Below are positions 6,258-14,023 of a stretch of DNA of 21,767 nt, one piece after another. Position numbers and translations under genes: made by a program. Position 1 is the stretch's first letter, and each line of letters begins with the position of its first letter. The stretch comes from CAZRXG01 sp964603985 (GTDB taxonomy: Bacteria; Chloroflexota; Anaerolineae; Aggregatilineales; UBA3940), in NCBI GenBank assembly GCA_964603985.1, contig CAZRXG010000056.1:1-21767 (forward strand). Direction: 5' to 3'. The notes beneath the pieces were generated by a model that had not been told where the DNA came from, searched no databases, and saw only the letters and a list, made by a program, of their open reading frames with translations.

Positions 6258-7685
6258 ATGGGCACGTTGATCAAAGCGACGGACTTCAGTGCGCTGGCAC
6301 AGTGCGACCGGTTGGTGTACCTGGAGCATCATGGTGACCCTGGTCTGTGCGTCGAGGATGCGCCTTACCAGCGGTGGGTGCTGGAGGCGGGCCGGGAGCA
6401 CGAGGCGGCGGTCGTCGAGAGGCTGGGCGCGGGTGAGCCGGTCAAGTACGAGCGTGGGGACCTGGAGGCGGGTTTCGAGGCGACGCTCGGCCTGATGCGG
6501 CAGGGCGTCGCGTTGATCTACCAGGGGGTGCTGATGCACGGTGACCTGGTTGGCATCCCTGACCTGCTCCAGCGCGTCGAGGGTGGGTCGCGGTTGGGGG
6601 GGTATCATTACCGGCCCGTTGACGTGAAGCTGGCCAGCACGGTCAAGGAGGGTGACCGCCTGCAGGTGATGGCTTACATCGCGCTGCTGGAGGCGATCCA
6701 GGGGGTGCGGCCTGTGGGGGGGCTGCTGCTGAGGGTGCCGCCGGATGAGCGGGATGACGCGCACCAGACGCGCGAGGAGATGGTGGCCTTTGACATGCCG
6801 TTGTATGAGGCCAGGCTGAAAGAAGTGAGCCGGTTGGTGGGTGGGTACGAGCCGATGCCGTTCATCTCGGCGGTGTGCGGGGGGTGCGCGTGGCGCGAGC
6901 ACTGCACGGGCATTGCGGAGCGGGGGCAGGATGTCTCGTTGATGCCCGGCTTGAAGCGCAAAGTGTGGAGGGCGCTCCACGAGCGGGGGTTGGGCACGCT
7001 GCCTGCCGCTGCTGCCGCCAGCCGGGAGGAGCTGATCAACATCAAGGGGGTGGGTGAGAAGACGGCGTTGGACATCATCCTGCGCTCGCGGGCGCTCGCC
7101 AGAGGGCAGAGCATCCAGATTGGGACGCCCGCCCTGCCCGCGTCGGACCCGGCGATCTTCTTCGACATTGAGAGCGTGCCGGGTGAGGGCGTGATTTACC
7201 TGATGGGACTCTTGATCGGGCGGGGGGACCAGTACGCATACGAGTACATGCTGGCGCGCTCGCCGGAGGAAGAGCCGCACATGTGGGAGGCGTTCCTGCG
7301 GCGGATGGACGTGCTCAAAGGCACGGTTTACCATTACGGGGCTTACGAGCGGACCTCGTTGGGGAGGTTGGTCGGGCGTTATGGGGAAGATGCGCGGGTC
7401 GAGGCGTTGTTGGCGCGGATGGTTGACCTGCGGAAGGTGCTGCGCTCGGCGGTGGTGCTGCCGCTGCGAAGCTCCTCGTTAAAGGACGTTGCACCCTGGT
7501 TGGGGTATGAATGGACGGGTGAGACGCAGGCGGCGGATGACTCGATGCTGGAGTACATCCGCTGGTTGGAGGATGGGCAGGAAGAGCGGTTGGAGCGCAT
7601 TCTGGAGTACAACGAGCACGACTGCCGGGCGACGGCCAGGGTGTACGAGTGGCTGCGCTCGTTGGTGGAAGAAGAGAGCGGGTAG
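6258..7685 (+). CDS. TM0106-family RecB/Cas4-like nuclease with RNase H-like domain, 475 aa
   Basis: The N-terminal half is Cas4/RecB-like. One early cysteine (Cys16, AQCDRLVYL) and a late CxxC-x5-C cluster (Cys207, Cys210, Cys216) form the usual four ligands of a 4Fe-4S site. Between them lies a PD-(D/E)XK-type core, with DVKLAS as the probable catalytic strand. A helix-hairpin-helix follows at about 258-275 (INIKGVGEKTA). The C-terminal half is a DEDD/RNase H-like exonuclease domain with FFDIE (Asp303, Glu305) and the final acidic residue in YNEHD (Asp455). This domain order matches the TM0106 family, thought to act on DNA but not well characterised. The ATG at 6258 has GAGG 7 nt upstream; an in-frame GTG at 6237 is an alternative. 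No cas genes or CRISPR repeats are nearby. Confidence 0.88.
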   Translation: MGTLIKATDFSALAQCDRLVYLEHHGDPGLCVEDAPYQRWVLEAGREHEAAVVERLGAGEPVKYERGDLEAGFEATLGLMRQGVALIYQGVLMHGDLVGIPDLLQRVEGGSRLGGYHYRPVDVKLASTVKEGDRLQVMAYIALLEAIQGVRPVGGLLLRVPPDERDDAHQTREEMVAFDMPLYEARLKEVSRLVGGYEPMPFISAVCGGCAWREHCTGIAERGQDVSLMPGLKRKVWRALHERGLGTLPAAAAASREELINIKGVGEKTALDIILRSRALARGQSIQIGTPALPASDPAIFFDIESVPGEGVIYLMGLLIGRGDQYAYEYMLARSPEEEPHMWEAFLRRMDVLKGTVYHYGAYERTSLGRLVGRYGEDARVEALLARMVDLRKVLRSAVVLPLRSSSLKDVAPWLGYEWTGETQAADDSMLEYIRWLEDGQEERLERILEYNEHDCRATARVYEWLRSLVEEESG

Positions 7686-7731
7686 CGATTAGCGGTTAGC
7701 GGTTAGCAATTAGCGGTTAGCAGTTAGCAGG
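7683..7731. repeat. Seven-copy 7-bp tandem repeat (TAGCRRT)
   Basis: Seven consecutive units are TAGCGAT, TAGCGGT, TAGCGGT, TAGCAAT, TAGCGGT, TAGCAGT and TAGCAGG. The first unit contains the TAG stop codon of the nuclease gene. Variation is confined to the two purines and the last base. This is a short tandem repeat of the heptamer type found between genes in several bacteria. Confidence 0.85.
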
Positions 7732-7801
7732 TCGGCGGCCCGGTTCGTGCCGCTTTGTACTATGGTGGGATTTTGGAGGGGGTGAGTGTGAGGAGGTATT
7801 G

Positions 7802-8047
7802 ATGCCTATTTACGAGTATTACTGTGTGGACTGCCACGAGACGTTTGAGCTGATGCGCAGCCTGGCCGAGGCCGACGCGGAGGCGACGTGCGAAAAGTGT
7901 GGGGGCACGCAGACGCGCCGCGTCGTGTCGTCGTTTGCTGCTTTTTCGAGTGAGGGCGGGTCGCGGCGGGCGGTTGCCGGGTCGTCGCCGTGCAGTGGGT
8001 GCGGCGCGGTCGGGACGGGGTGCGCGTCGTGTGACGTTAAACGGTGA
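7802..8047 (+). CDS. FmdB-family zinc ribbon protein, 81 aa
   Basis: The start MPIYEYYC, followed by CVDC (Cys8, Cys11) and CEKC (Cys30, Cys33), is the standard FmdB/CxxC zinc-ribbon signature. The tail has a further CSGCG and two more cysteines, as is common in this family. It is named after a putative regulator of formamidase expression, but for most members the function is unknown. An AGGAGG site at 7791-7796 lies 5 nt before the ATG; the overlapping TTG just upstream is too close to it. This is the first gene of a compact five-gene run, and the next coding start is 26 nt past its stop. Confidence 0.9.
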   Translation: MPIYEYYCVDCHETFELMRSLAEADAEATCEKCGGTQTRRVVSSFAAFSSEGGSRRAVAGSSPCSGCGAVGTGCASCDVKR

Positions 8048-8073
8048 GCCTGCATCATCATAATGGAGAGAAG

Positions 8074-9186
8074 ATGGAAATCCGCAAAGTAGAGAGCCGG
8101 GCCGACCTGCGGCGCTTCATCGAGCTGCCGTACCGGCTCTACCGGAATGACCCGGTGTGGGTGCCGCCGCTGCGCAGTGAGCAGTGGAGCCAGTTCGATG
8201 CGAAGCGCAATCCGATGCTCGATCATTGTGAGTATGACCTGTTCCTGCTGCTGGACGGTGGGGAGGTGATCGGGCGGGTGTCGGCGTTCATCGACCGCTT
8301 GGCGGTGGAGCACTGGGGGGAGCCGATTGGGCTGTTTGGCTCGTATGAGTGCGTCGATGATGATCAGGGGGCGCGGCTGCTGCTCTCGACGGCGCGCGCG
8401 TGGCTCAAGGAGCGCGGCATGCAGGCCATGCGGGGGCCGTGGAGCTTCGCCTCGCAGGAGTGGGGGCTGGTGATCGAGGGGTACGAGCCGCCGCCGGTCA
8501 TCATGGCCCCTTATAACCCGCCGTGCTACGTTGACCACCTGGCGGATTTCGGGCTGGAGAAGGTCAAAGACCTGATCGTCTACATCGCCGACGTGCGGGA
8601 AGGATACCAGTTCCCGGAGCGTTACCTGAAGGTGACCGACCGGGTGGCGGAGCGTTACGGCGTGAGCGTGCGCTCGGTGGACATGGCGCGGTTTGAGGAG
8701 GAAGTTGCCGTCATCGTGGAAGTGCTCAATGCCTCCATTGCCTACAATTGGGGCTTCTACCCGGTGACGGACGCCGAAGCCGACGCGATTGCCAGGGACT
8801 TGAAGCAGATCGTCCATCCTGAGGCGGTGTTGATCGCCGAGGGGCCGGATGGGGAGGCGATTGGCGTCTCGATCCCGCTCCCCGACGTGAATGCCATCCT
8901 GCATACAATGAAGGGGCGGCTGCTGCCTCTGGGGTGGTTGAAGCTGCTGTGGAGGCTTCCCCGGCTGCGGGAGTACCGGCTGTGGGCGCTGGGTGTGGTG
9001 GCGGCGTATCATGGCCGGGGCATCGATGCGCTGCTCTACCGGCGCACCTATGAGGTGCTCTATCCGCGTGAGGTGCGGATGGAGATTAATTACGTGTTGG
9101 AGGACAACGTGCCGATGAACAATGCGCTGCGCAAGCTGGGGGTCGAGACGCTGCGCCGTTACCGGGTTTACCAGATGGCGATCTGA
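8074..9186 (+). CDS. GNAT-superfamily acetyltransferase-like protein, 370 aa
   Basis: The N-terminal part (FIELPYRLYRNDPVWVPPLR, then EVIGRVSAFID) and the C-terminal part (ALGVVAAYHGRGIDALLYRR, resembling the acetyl-CoA-binding motif A, then EINYVLEDNVPMNNALRKLG) fit a long two-domain GNAT-like protein. Many such proteins are annotated only as N-acetyltransferases, and the substrate is unknown. The protein is soluble with no signal peptide. The start chosen is the ATG at 8074, with GGAG 5 nt before it; an in-frame GTG at 8044 overlaps the previous stop but has no ribosome site. It is the second gene of the operon, with DUF1638 14 nt downstream. Confidence 0.75.
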   Translation: MEIRKVESRADLRRFIELPYRLYRNDPVWVPPLRSEQWSQFDAKRNPMLDHCEYDLFLLLDGGEVIGRVSAFIDRLAVEHWGEPIGLFGSYECVDDDQGARLLLSTARAWLKERGMQAMRGPWSFASQEWGLVIEGYEPPPVIMAPYNPPCYVDHLADFGLEKVKDLIVYIADVREGYQFPERYLKVTDRVAERYGVSVRSVDMARFEEEVAVIVEVLNASIAYNWGFYPVTDAEADAIARDLKQIVHPEAVLIAEGPDGEAIGVSIPLPDVNAILHTMKGRLLPLGWLKLLWRLPRLREYRLWALGVVAAYHGRGIDALLYRRTYEVLYPREVRMEINYVLEDNVPMNNALRKLGVETLRRYRVYQMAI

Positions 9187-9200
9187 GGCGGGGGTTTTCG

Positions 9201-9947
9201 TTGAGGCACTTCGTCGCGCTCGCATGTGAAGCGCTGGCGCGCAGCGTTTATGCGTCGGCGGCCACAACGCCGCACACCGTTTCGGTGCGGCTTTTCAGGC
9301 AAGGCTTGCACGACACACCGGACAGACTGCGTGATACGCTCCAGGCGGAGATCGATGCGATCCGGCCGGGAGAGTGTGATGCCGTCCTGCTGGCTTATGG
9401 GTTGTGCGGGAGGTCGACTGCCGGGCTGGTCACGAGGCACACGCCGTTGGTGATCGCGCGCGCACACGACTGCATCACGCTGTACCTGGGGTCGCTGGGG
9501 CGTTATCAGGAGGAGTTTGGCAAACACCCAGGCACGTACTGGTACAGCGTGGACTACATGGAGCGCAATAAAGATGGCTCGGTCGAGCTGGGCGCGGCCA
9601 ACCTGGGGCTGCGCGATGATTTGTATGAGGAGTACGTGCAGAAGTATGGCAAGGACAATGCCGATTACCTGATGGAAGTCATGGGGGAGTGGGCCAAACA
9701 TTACACCCGGGCGGTGTTCATTGACACAGGGTTGGGGGACAGTGGGCGGTTCGAGGGGATGGCACGGCGGCGAGCTGAGGAACACGGGTGGGCCTTTGAG
9801 CGCAGGCAGGGCGACCGGCGGTTGATTGAGATGCTGGTCGGTGGGGAGTGGCCGGAGGATGAGTTTTTGGTGGTGCCGCCGGGGCACCGGATCGCGGAAT
9901 CCTACGCGGATGGGGTGGTGCGGGCTGAGGCGGTGGAGGGACCATAG
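9201..9947 (+). CDS. DUF1638 protein, 248 aa
   Basis: Family hallmarks are clear: LACE with Cys9, GLH at 35-37, YGLCG with Cys69, and ARAHDCITLYLG with Cys91, followed by HPGTYWYS. The three conserved cysteines and nearby His residues look like a metal or cofactor site, which is inference. DUF1638 is common in methanogens and other anaerobes, sometimes near corrinoid methyltransferases, and its reaction is not established. The start codon is TTG, preceded by a GAGGCGGGGG purine run, and no better ATG is available at the conserved N-terminus. The next gene, a SAM methyltransferase, begins 9 nt after the stop. Confidence 0.88.
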   Translation: MRHFVALACEALARSVYASAATTPHTVSVRLFRQGLHDTPDRLRDTLQAEIDAIRPGECDAVLLAYGLCGRSTAGLVTRHTPLVIARAHDCITLYLGSLGRYQEEFGKHPGTYWYSVDYMERNKDGSVELGAANLGLRDDLYEEYVQKYGKDNADYLMEVMGEWAKHYTRAVFIDTGLGDSGRFEGMARRRAEEHGWAFERRQGDRRLIEMLVGGEWPEDEFLVVPPGHRIAESYADGVVRAEAVEGP

Positions 9948-9956
9948 GGCGCGGAC

Positions 9957-10802
9957 ATGGGCAATGCGGAGCGTGACAGCCAGGGGCGGGCGTCGGGTAG
10001 GGCGGCTTACTCGCACGATCTGAGGGTGACCGAGCCGCTGAGGGAGCCGACGCTGCGCGCGGCGATCAAGGCGTTGGACCTGCCGCCGGGCAGCCGGGGG
10101 TTGGATGCGGGGTGCGGGATTGGATTTCCGGCCCGGCTGCTGGCCGAAGCGGTTGGGCCTGATGGACACGTCACCGGCCTCGACGTGGTGCCGGAGTTTC
10201 TCCGCCTTGGGGAGGAGATCGCGGAGCAGGCCGGGTTGTCGGCGCGGATTTCGTTTCAGAAGGGGAACGTGGCCGCGCTGCCTTTCGAGGATGGTACGTT
10301 TGATTGGGCGTGGAGCGTCGACTGCGTGGGATATGCCCCCGGTGAGCCGTTGCCGTTGCTGAGGGAGATGGCCCGCGTGGTCAGGCCCGGGGGCAGCGTG
10401 GCGATCCTGGCTTGGTCGTCCGAGAAGTTGCTGCCGGGGCATCCCCTGTTGGAGGCCAGGTTGGGCGCGACCTCGCCGGGGATCGCGCCGTTCGTCGCGG
10501 GGGGGAGGCCGGAGACGCATTTCCTGCGCTCGTTGGGGCGGTTGCGTGAAGTGGGTCTGGAGGAGGTCGCGGCCCGTGCCTTTGCGGGCAGTGCCCATGC
10601 GCCGCTCGGTGATGAGATGCGGGGCGCGCTGGTGGCGCTCTTTGAGATGCGTTGGCCGGGCGTCGAGGGGGAGTTATCGGCGGAGGATAGGGCGGAGTAC
10701 AGGCGTTTGTGCCTGCCGGAGTCGCCGGATTTCATCCTTGACCGGCCCGATTATTACGCCTTCTTCACGTATTCGATGTTTCATGGCAAGGTAGGGCGGT
10801 AG
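9957..10802 (+). CDS. Class I SAM-dependent methyltransferase, 281 aa
   Basis: Motif I is GLDAGCGIG (about 48-56). It is followed by the acidic residue of motif II in VTGLDVVPEF (Asp76) and by a motif with FDWAWSVDCVGY, then LLREMARVVRPGGSVAILAW, typical of the Methyltransf_11/UbiE-like fold. The substrate cannot be told from sequence. The C-terminal third (about 165-281) is a specific cap with several aromatic residues (DRPDYYAFFTYSMFHG). Spacing of 9 nt to DUF1638 and 2 nt to the YigZ gene indicates translation coupling and a single mRNA. Confidence 0.88.
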   Translation: MGNAERDSQGRASGRAAYSHDLRVTEPLREPTLRAAIKALDLPPGSRGLDAGCGIGFPARLLAEAVGPDGHVTGLDVVPEFLRLGEEIAEQAGLSARISFQKGNVAALPFEDGTFDWAWSVDCVGYAPGEPLPLLREMARVVRPGGSVAILAWSSEKLLPGHPLLEARLGATSPGIAPFVAGGRPETHFLRSLGRLREVGLEEVAARAFAGSAHAPLGDEMRGALVALFEMRWPGVEGELSAEDRAEYRRLCLPESPDFILDRPDYYAFFTYSMFHGKVGR

Positions 10803-10804
10803 AG

Positions 10805-11422
10805 GTGGCCGAGACACGCTATCCCATCCCGGCGGAAACCACCCGCGTTGCGATACGGGTGGTCAACTCGCGCTTCGTCGCCACCATCGGCCGGGCAGGC
10901 ACCGTCGAGGAGGCGCGGGCGTTCGTCGATGCGCTGCGGGCCGAGTTTCGTGATGCGACGCACAACGTGTATGCCTTCAGGGTCGGGTACGGTGGGTCGG
11001 TGACGGAGGGCATGAGCGACGATGGCGAGCCGGCGGGGACGGCGGGCAGACCGGCGCTGGCGGTGCTGCGTGGGGCCGACATCGGAGACGTGGTGCTGGT
11101 GATCACGCGGTACTTTGGTGGGACGAAGCTGGGCACGGGTGGGCTGGTGCGGGCTTACACGCAGGCGGCACAGGAGGCGGTCGAGGCGCTGCCGCTCGGC
11201 GAGCGGGTTGAGCGGCGGCGGGGTCGGGTCAGCGTGCCGTACAGCCTGTACGAGCGCGTGCGGCAGGTGATCGAGGCGCACGGGGGGCAGGTGGCCGGGG
11301 AGGACTTCGCGGGCGAGGTGACGCTGAGGGTGGCCTTCGCGGTGGACGAGCGGGAGGACTTCGAGGCGGCGCTGGCGGAGTTATCGGCGGGGCGGTTGGG
11401 CGTGACGTGGGAGGAAACTTGA
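10805..11422 (+). CDS. yigZ: YigZ/IMPACT-family protein, 205 aa
   Basis: The UPF0029/IMPACT N-terminal domain is unmistakable: ATHNVYAFRVG, then SDDGEPAGTAGRP (71-82) and VITRYFGGTKLGTGGLVRAY (99-118). A ferredoxin-like C-terminal domain (DUF1949-type) follows from about 137. The bacterial protein is conserved but its function is poorly defined; related eukaryotic IMPACT acts on translation stress control. It starts with GTG, 2 nt after the methyltransferase stop, with purine-rich SD-like sequence in the end of that gene. It is the last gene of the five-gene run, followed by an intrinsic terminator. Confidence 0.93.
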   Translation: MAETRYPIPAETTRVAIRVVNSRFVATIGRAGTVEEARAFVDALRAEFRDATHNVYAFRVGYGGSVTEGMSDDGEPAGTAGRPALAVLRGADIGDVVLVITRYFGGTKLGTGGLVRAYTQAAQEAVEALPLGERVERRRGRVSVPYSLYERVRQVIEAHGGQVAGEDFAGEVTLRVAFAVDEREDFEAALAELSAGRLGVTWEET

Positions 11423-11457
11423 GCTAGAATCGTGATTGATCGGCTTCCCATACCCCC

Positions 11458-11489
11458 GGCCACCGGCGACATGCCGCCAGTGTGTGGCC
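11458..11489 (+). terminator. Intrinsic terminator of the FmdB-YigZ operon
   Basis: The outer stem pairs GGCCAC (11458-11463) with GTGGCC (11484-11489). An inner CGGC/GCCG hairpin (11464-11476) extends it. GTC and a run of seven T follow at 11493-11499. Confidence 0.7.
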
Positions 11490-11499
11490 GTCTTTTTTT

Positions 11500-11692
11500 G
11501 GCCTGGCGGGCGGGTTGGGCATACGGCGGGCGGCAAATACCCACATGGTGTGGGGGCTGCGGCGGACGTTTTGAGGTAGTAATAGATTAACAGGGACGGC
11601 AGCAATTCCACATAGACATCACCGGCGTCGTTCAAGTGCCAGCTAGATGTCGGCCAGATGGCAACCAGATAACAGGATTGCTGCCCCGAAAA
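11500..11692. other. Intergenic stretch with nested inverted repeats
   Basis: A 6-bp hairpin pairs CCCACA (11540-11545) with TGTGGG (11549-11554). A longer-range pair, GGCAGCAAT (11598-11606) and ATTGCTGCC (11677-11685), encloses about 70 nt that contain TGCCA and TGGCA arms. This stands just upstream of the ABC permease promoter and could be an operator region or a small structured RNA. No gene is supported. Confidence 0.35.
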
Positions 11693-11722
11693 GTGGCATA
11701 TTTAGGCATAACTAATTATAAT
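11693..11722 (+). promoter_or_regulatory. Promoter of the ABC transporter operon
   Basis: A consensus TATAAT (11717-11722) is preceded at 18 nt by GTGGCA (11693-11698, 4 of 6 to TTGACA). It lies 32 nt upstream of the permease ATG, in a local AT-rich patch. Confidence 0.55.
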
Positions 11723-11754
11723 ATAAGTCGCATCTAAAGTTAGGTCGGCGAATC

Positions 11755-13992
11755 ATGGTACTCAAAAACTTGCTACGACGAAGGGGACGCACGATGCTGA
11801 CGGTGCTGGGGATCAGCATCGGGGTGGCGGCGATCATTGTGCTGGGCGCACTGGCCGACGGGCTTGAGGTCGGATACGGGGCGGTCATAAGCGGCAGCAA
11901 GGCTGACCTGATTCTGAGCGACCCGGAAGCCTACGACATCATCATGAGCGCGGTGGACGAGGACATCGGCGAGACGATACGTGCCATGCCGGAGGTCGAG
12001 GACGTCAGCGGGATGATGCAGGGCCTGGTCAAGGCCGAGAACATGCCGTACTTCTTCGTGTTCGGCTACCCCGAAGGCAGCTTTGCACTGGGGAGCTTCC
12101 GGGTGGTCGAGGGCGTCGAGCTGTACTCCCACGAGGCGGAGCAGATGCGCGGCAAGCCGCTGCTGCTCGGCTCGGCGGCGTCGGAGGCGCTGAGCAGGAA
12201 AGTGGGCGACACGCTGCGGATAGGAGACACTCCCTTCCGGGTGGTCGGGATTTACGAAACCGGCCAGGCTTTCGAGGAGGGCGGTGCGGTGCTCAGGATG
12301 GAGGACGCGCAGGAGGTGGTGGGGATGCCGCGCCAGGTGAGCGCGTTCTACATCAAGCTGAAGGAGCCCGGCCTGGAGGGGCGGCTGCGGACGCGCATCG
12401 AGCGGATCTACCCCGACCTGTCGCTGAGCACCGCCGAGGACATGGCGAAACAGACCAGCATGGCCGATGACATGCGTGCCATGATGGGCGGGGTTGCTGC
12501 ACTGGCGATCATGATCGGCGGGGTGGGGATGATGAACTCGCAGCTGATGGCCGTGCTGGAGCGCACGCGCGAGATCGGCGTGCTGCGGGCGGTGGGCTGG
12601 CGAGGCAGCCGGGTGATGCTGATGATCCTGGGCGAGTCGGTGCTGGTCGGGCTGGTGGGCGGCCTGCTGGGCACGGGCCTGTCGTGGCTGATCCTGTATG
12701 CTGCCGGTGATGTGCTCAGCGCGTACGGCACGACGACCGACGTACGTCCGGGGCTGCTGGTTCAGGCATTCGCGGTGGTGTTCACGCTAGGGCTGGTGGG
12801 CGGGCTGTACCCCGCTTACCGGGCGTCGCGGCTGCAACCGGTCGAGGCGCTGCGCTACGAGGGCGGCAGCATGGGCCAGCGGGCGAGCCGTCTGCCGGTG
12901 GGCGGTATGGCGATCCAGAATCTGTGGCGGCGCAAAGGGCGCACGCTGCTGACGCTGGGCATGATCGGGATCACGGTGGGCGCGATCATGGCGCTGAACG
13001 CGCTGCTGCAGGGATTATTCGGGATGATGGGCGGCTTAGTCGGCGGTTCGGAGGTTGTGCTGCGCGAGGCCGACACCGCGGACACGAGCCTGTCGGCCAT
13101 CGACCAGCGCATCGGCGACCGGATCGCGGCCATGCCCGAAGTGGAGAACGTGAGTGGGATGCTGCTCACGGCCATCACGACAGAAGACACAGGCATCTTC
13201 ATGCTGCTGGGCTTCAACCCGCGCGAGGCGGCGATCCAGGAGTTCCGCATGGTGGAAGGCGAGCGGCTGACCAGCAACCGGCAGATTATGATCGGGCGGA
13301 AGATGGCCGATGCGCAAGGCTTTAAGGTAGGCGACACGGTCTCGCTGAACGGGGTCCGCTACCGGGTGGTCGGGATCTACGAGCACAGCTCCTCAGGGTT
13401 CGAGCTGGGCGGCGTGATCACGCTGCGTGACGCGCAGGCGCTCGCCGGCCGCCCGCGCAAAGTTACGGTGTTCCTGGTCGACCTGCGCGACCCGTCGCAG
13501 GCGGAATATGTGGTTGAGGAGATCAACACCAGCTACCCCGAAGTCCACGCCACGCTGTCCGGCGACTTCGCCGAGCAGATGCCCGACATGAAGGCCAGCA
13601 AGGCGATGACGGACGGGGTGGCGGTGATCGCGATCCTGGTGGGCGGGGTAGGCATGATGAACACGATGTTGATGGCGGTGCTGGAGCGCACGCGCGAGAT
13701 CGGCGTGCTGCGCGCGTTGGGCTGGCGGCGGCGGGCGATCCTGAGCTTGATCGTCCGCGAGTCGCTGGCGCTAGGCGTGCTGGGCGCGGTCGCCGGGATC
13801 GGGATCGCCTTCGGGCTGGCGTGGCTGCTGGGCCGGATACCGTTCTACGGCGGCTGGCTGGCCTTCGCCTGGCAGGCGGACGTATTTGCACAGTCGATTG
13901 GGGTGGCGATAGGACTGGGGCTGATCGGCGGGTTGTACCCGGCCATCCGGGCGACGCGCCTACAGCCGATTGAGGCACTGCGCTACGAGTAG
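11755..13992 (+). CDS. ABC permease, two fused MacB/FtsX-type units, 745 aa
   Basis: The protein is two homologous permeases in one chain. Unit 1 (1-372) and unit 2 (about 385-745) each begin with an N-terminal helix after LWRR/LLRRRGRT, then a MacB-type extracytoplasmic domain with MPEVE(N/D)VSGM and RVVGIYE, then a three-helix FtsX domain. The motif VLERTREIGVLRA(V/L)GWR recurs, as does GLYPAxRAxRLQP(V/I)EALRYE, which closes both units. About eight transmembrane helices result, enough for a complete permease pair without dimerising. The junction carries a Met at residue 385 exactly where a separate second protein would start, suggesting fusion of a tandem duplicate. An ATPase and two MacA-like adaptors follow, so it is probably an exporter or mechanotransmission machine. 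The ATG at 11755 has only a weak AGGT site. Confidence 0.92.
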   Translation: MVLKNLLRRRGRTMLTVLGISIGVAAIIVLGALADGLEVGYGAVISGSKADLILSDPEAYDIIMSAVDEDIGETIRAMPEVEDVSGMMQGLVKAENMPYFFVFGYPEGSFALGSFRVVEGVELYSHEAEQMRGKPLLLGSAASEALSRKVGDTLRIGDTPFRVVGIYETGQAFEEGGAVLRMEDAQEVVGMPRQVSAFYIKLKEPGLEGRLRTRIERIYPDLSLSTAEDMAKQTSMADDMRAMMGGVAALAIMIGGVGMMNSQLMAVLERTREIGVLRAVGWRGSRVMLMILGESVLVGLVGGLLGTGLSWLILYAAGDVLSAYGTTTDVRPGLLVQAFAVVFTLGLVGGLYPAYRASRLQPVEALRYEGGSMGQRASRLPVGGMAIQNLWRRKGRTLLTLGMIGITVGAIMALNALLQGLFGMMGGLVGGSEVVLREADTADTSLSAIDQRIGDRIAAMPEVENVSGMLLTAITTEDTGIFMLLGFNPREAAIQEFRMVEGERLTSNRQIMIGRKMADAQGFKVGDTVSLNGVRYRVVGIYEHSSSGFELGGVITLRDAQALAGRPRKVTVFLVDLRDPSQAEYVVEEINTSYPEVHATLSGDFAEQMPDMKASKAMTDGVAVIAILVGGVGMMNTMLMAVLERTREIGVLRALGWRRRAILSLIVRESLALGVLGAVAGIGIAFGLAWLLGRIPFYGGWLAFAWQADVFAQSIGVAIGLGLIGGLYPAIRATRLQPIEALRYE

Positions 13993-14023
13993 CACGACGC
14001 GGGCATCATAAGGAAGCGACGAG

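Noticed and set aside
7683..7731. CRISPR array
   Set aside because: Units are 7 bp with no spacers.
6156..10598. Long minus-strand frames (6156-7334, 7819-9267, 9168-10598)
   Set aside because: They lie opposite well-recognised genes (nuclease, FmdB to methyltransferase), have shadow-type composition and no family resemblance.
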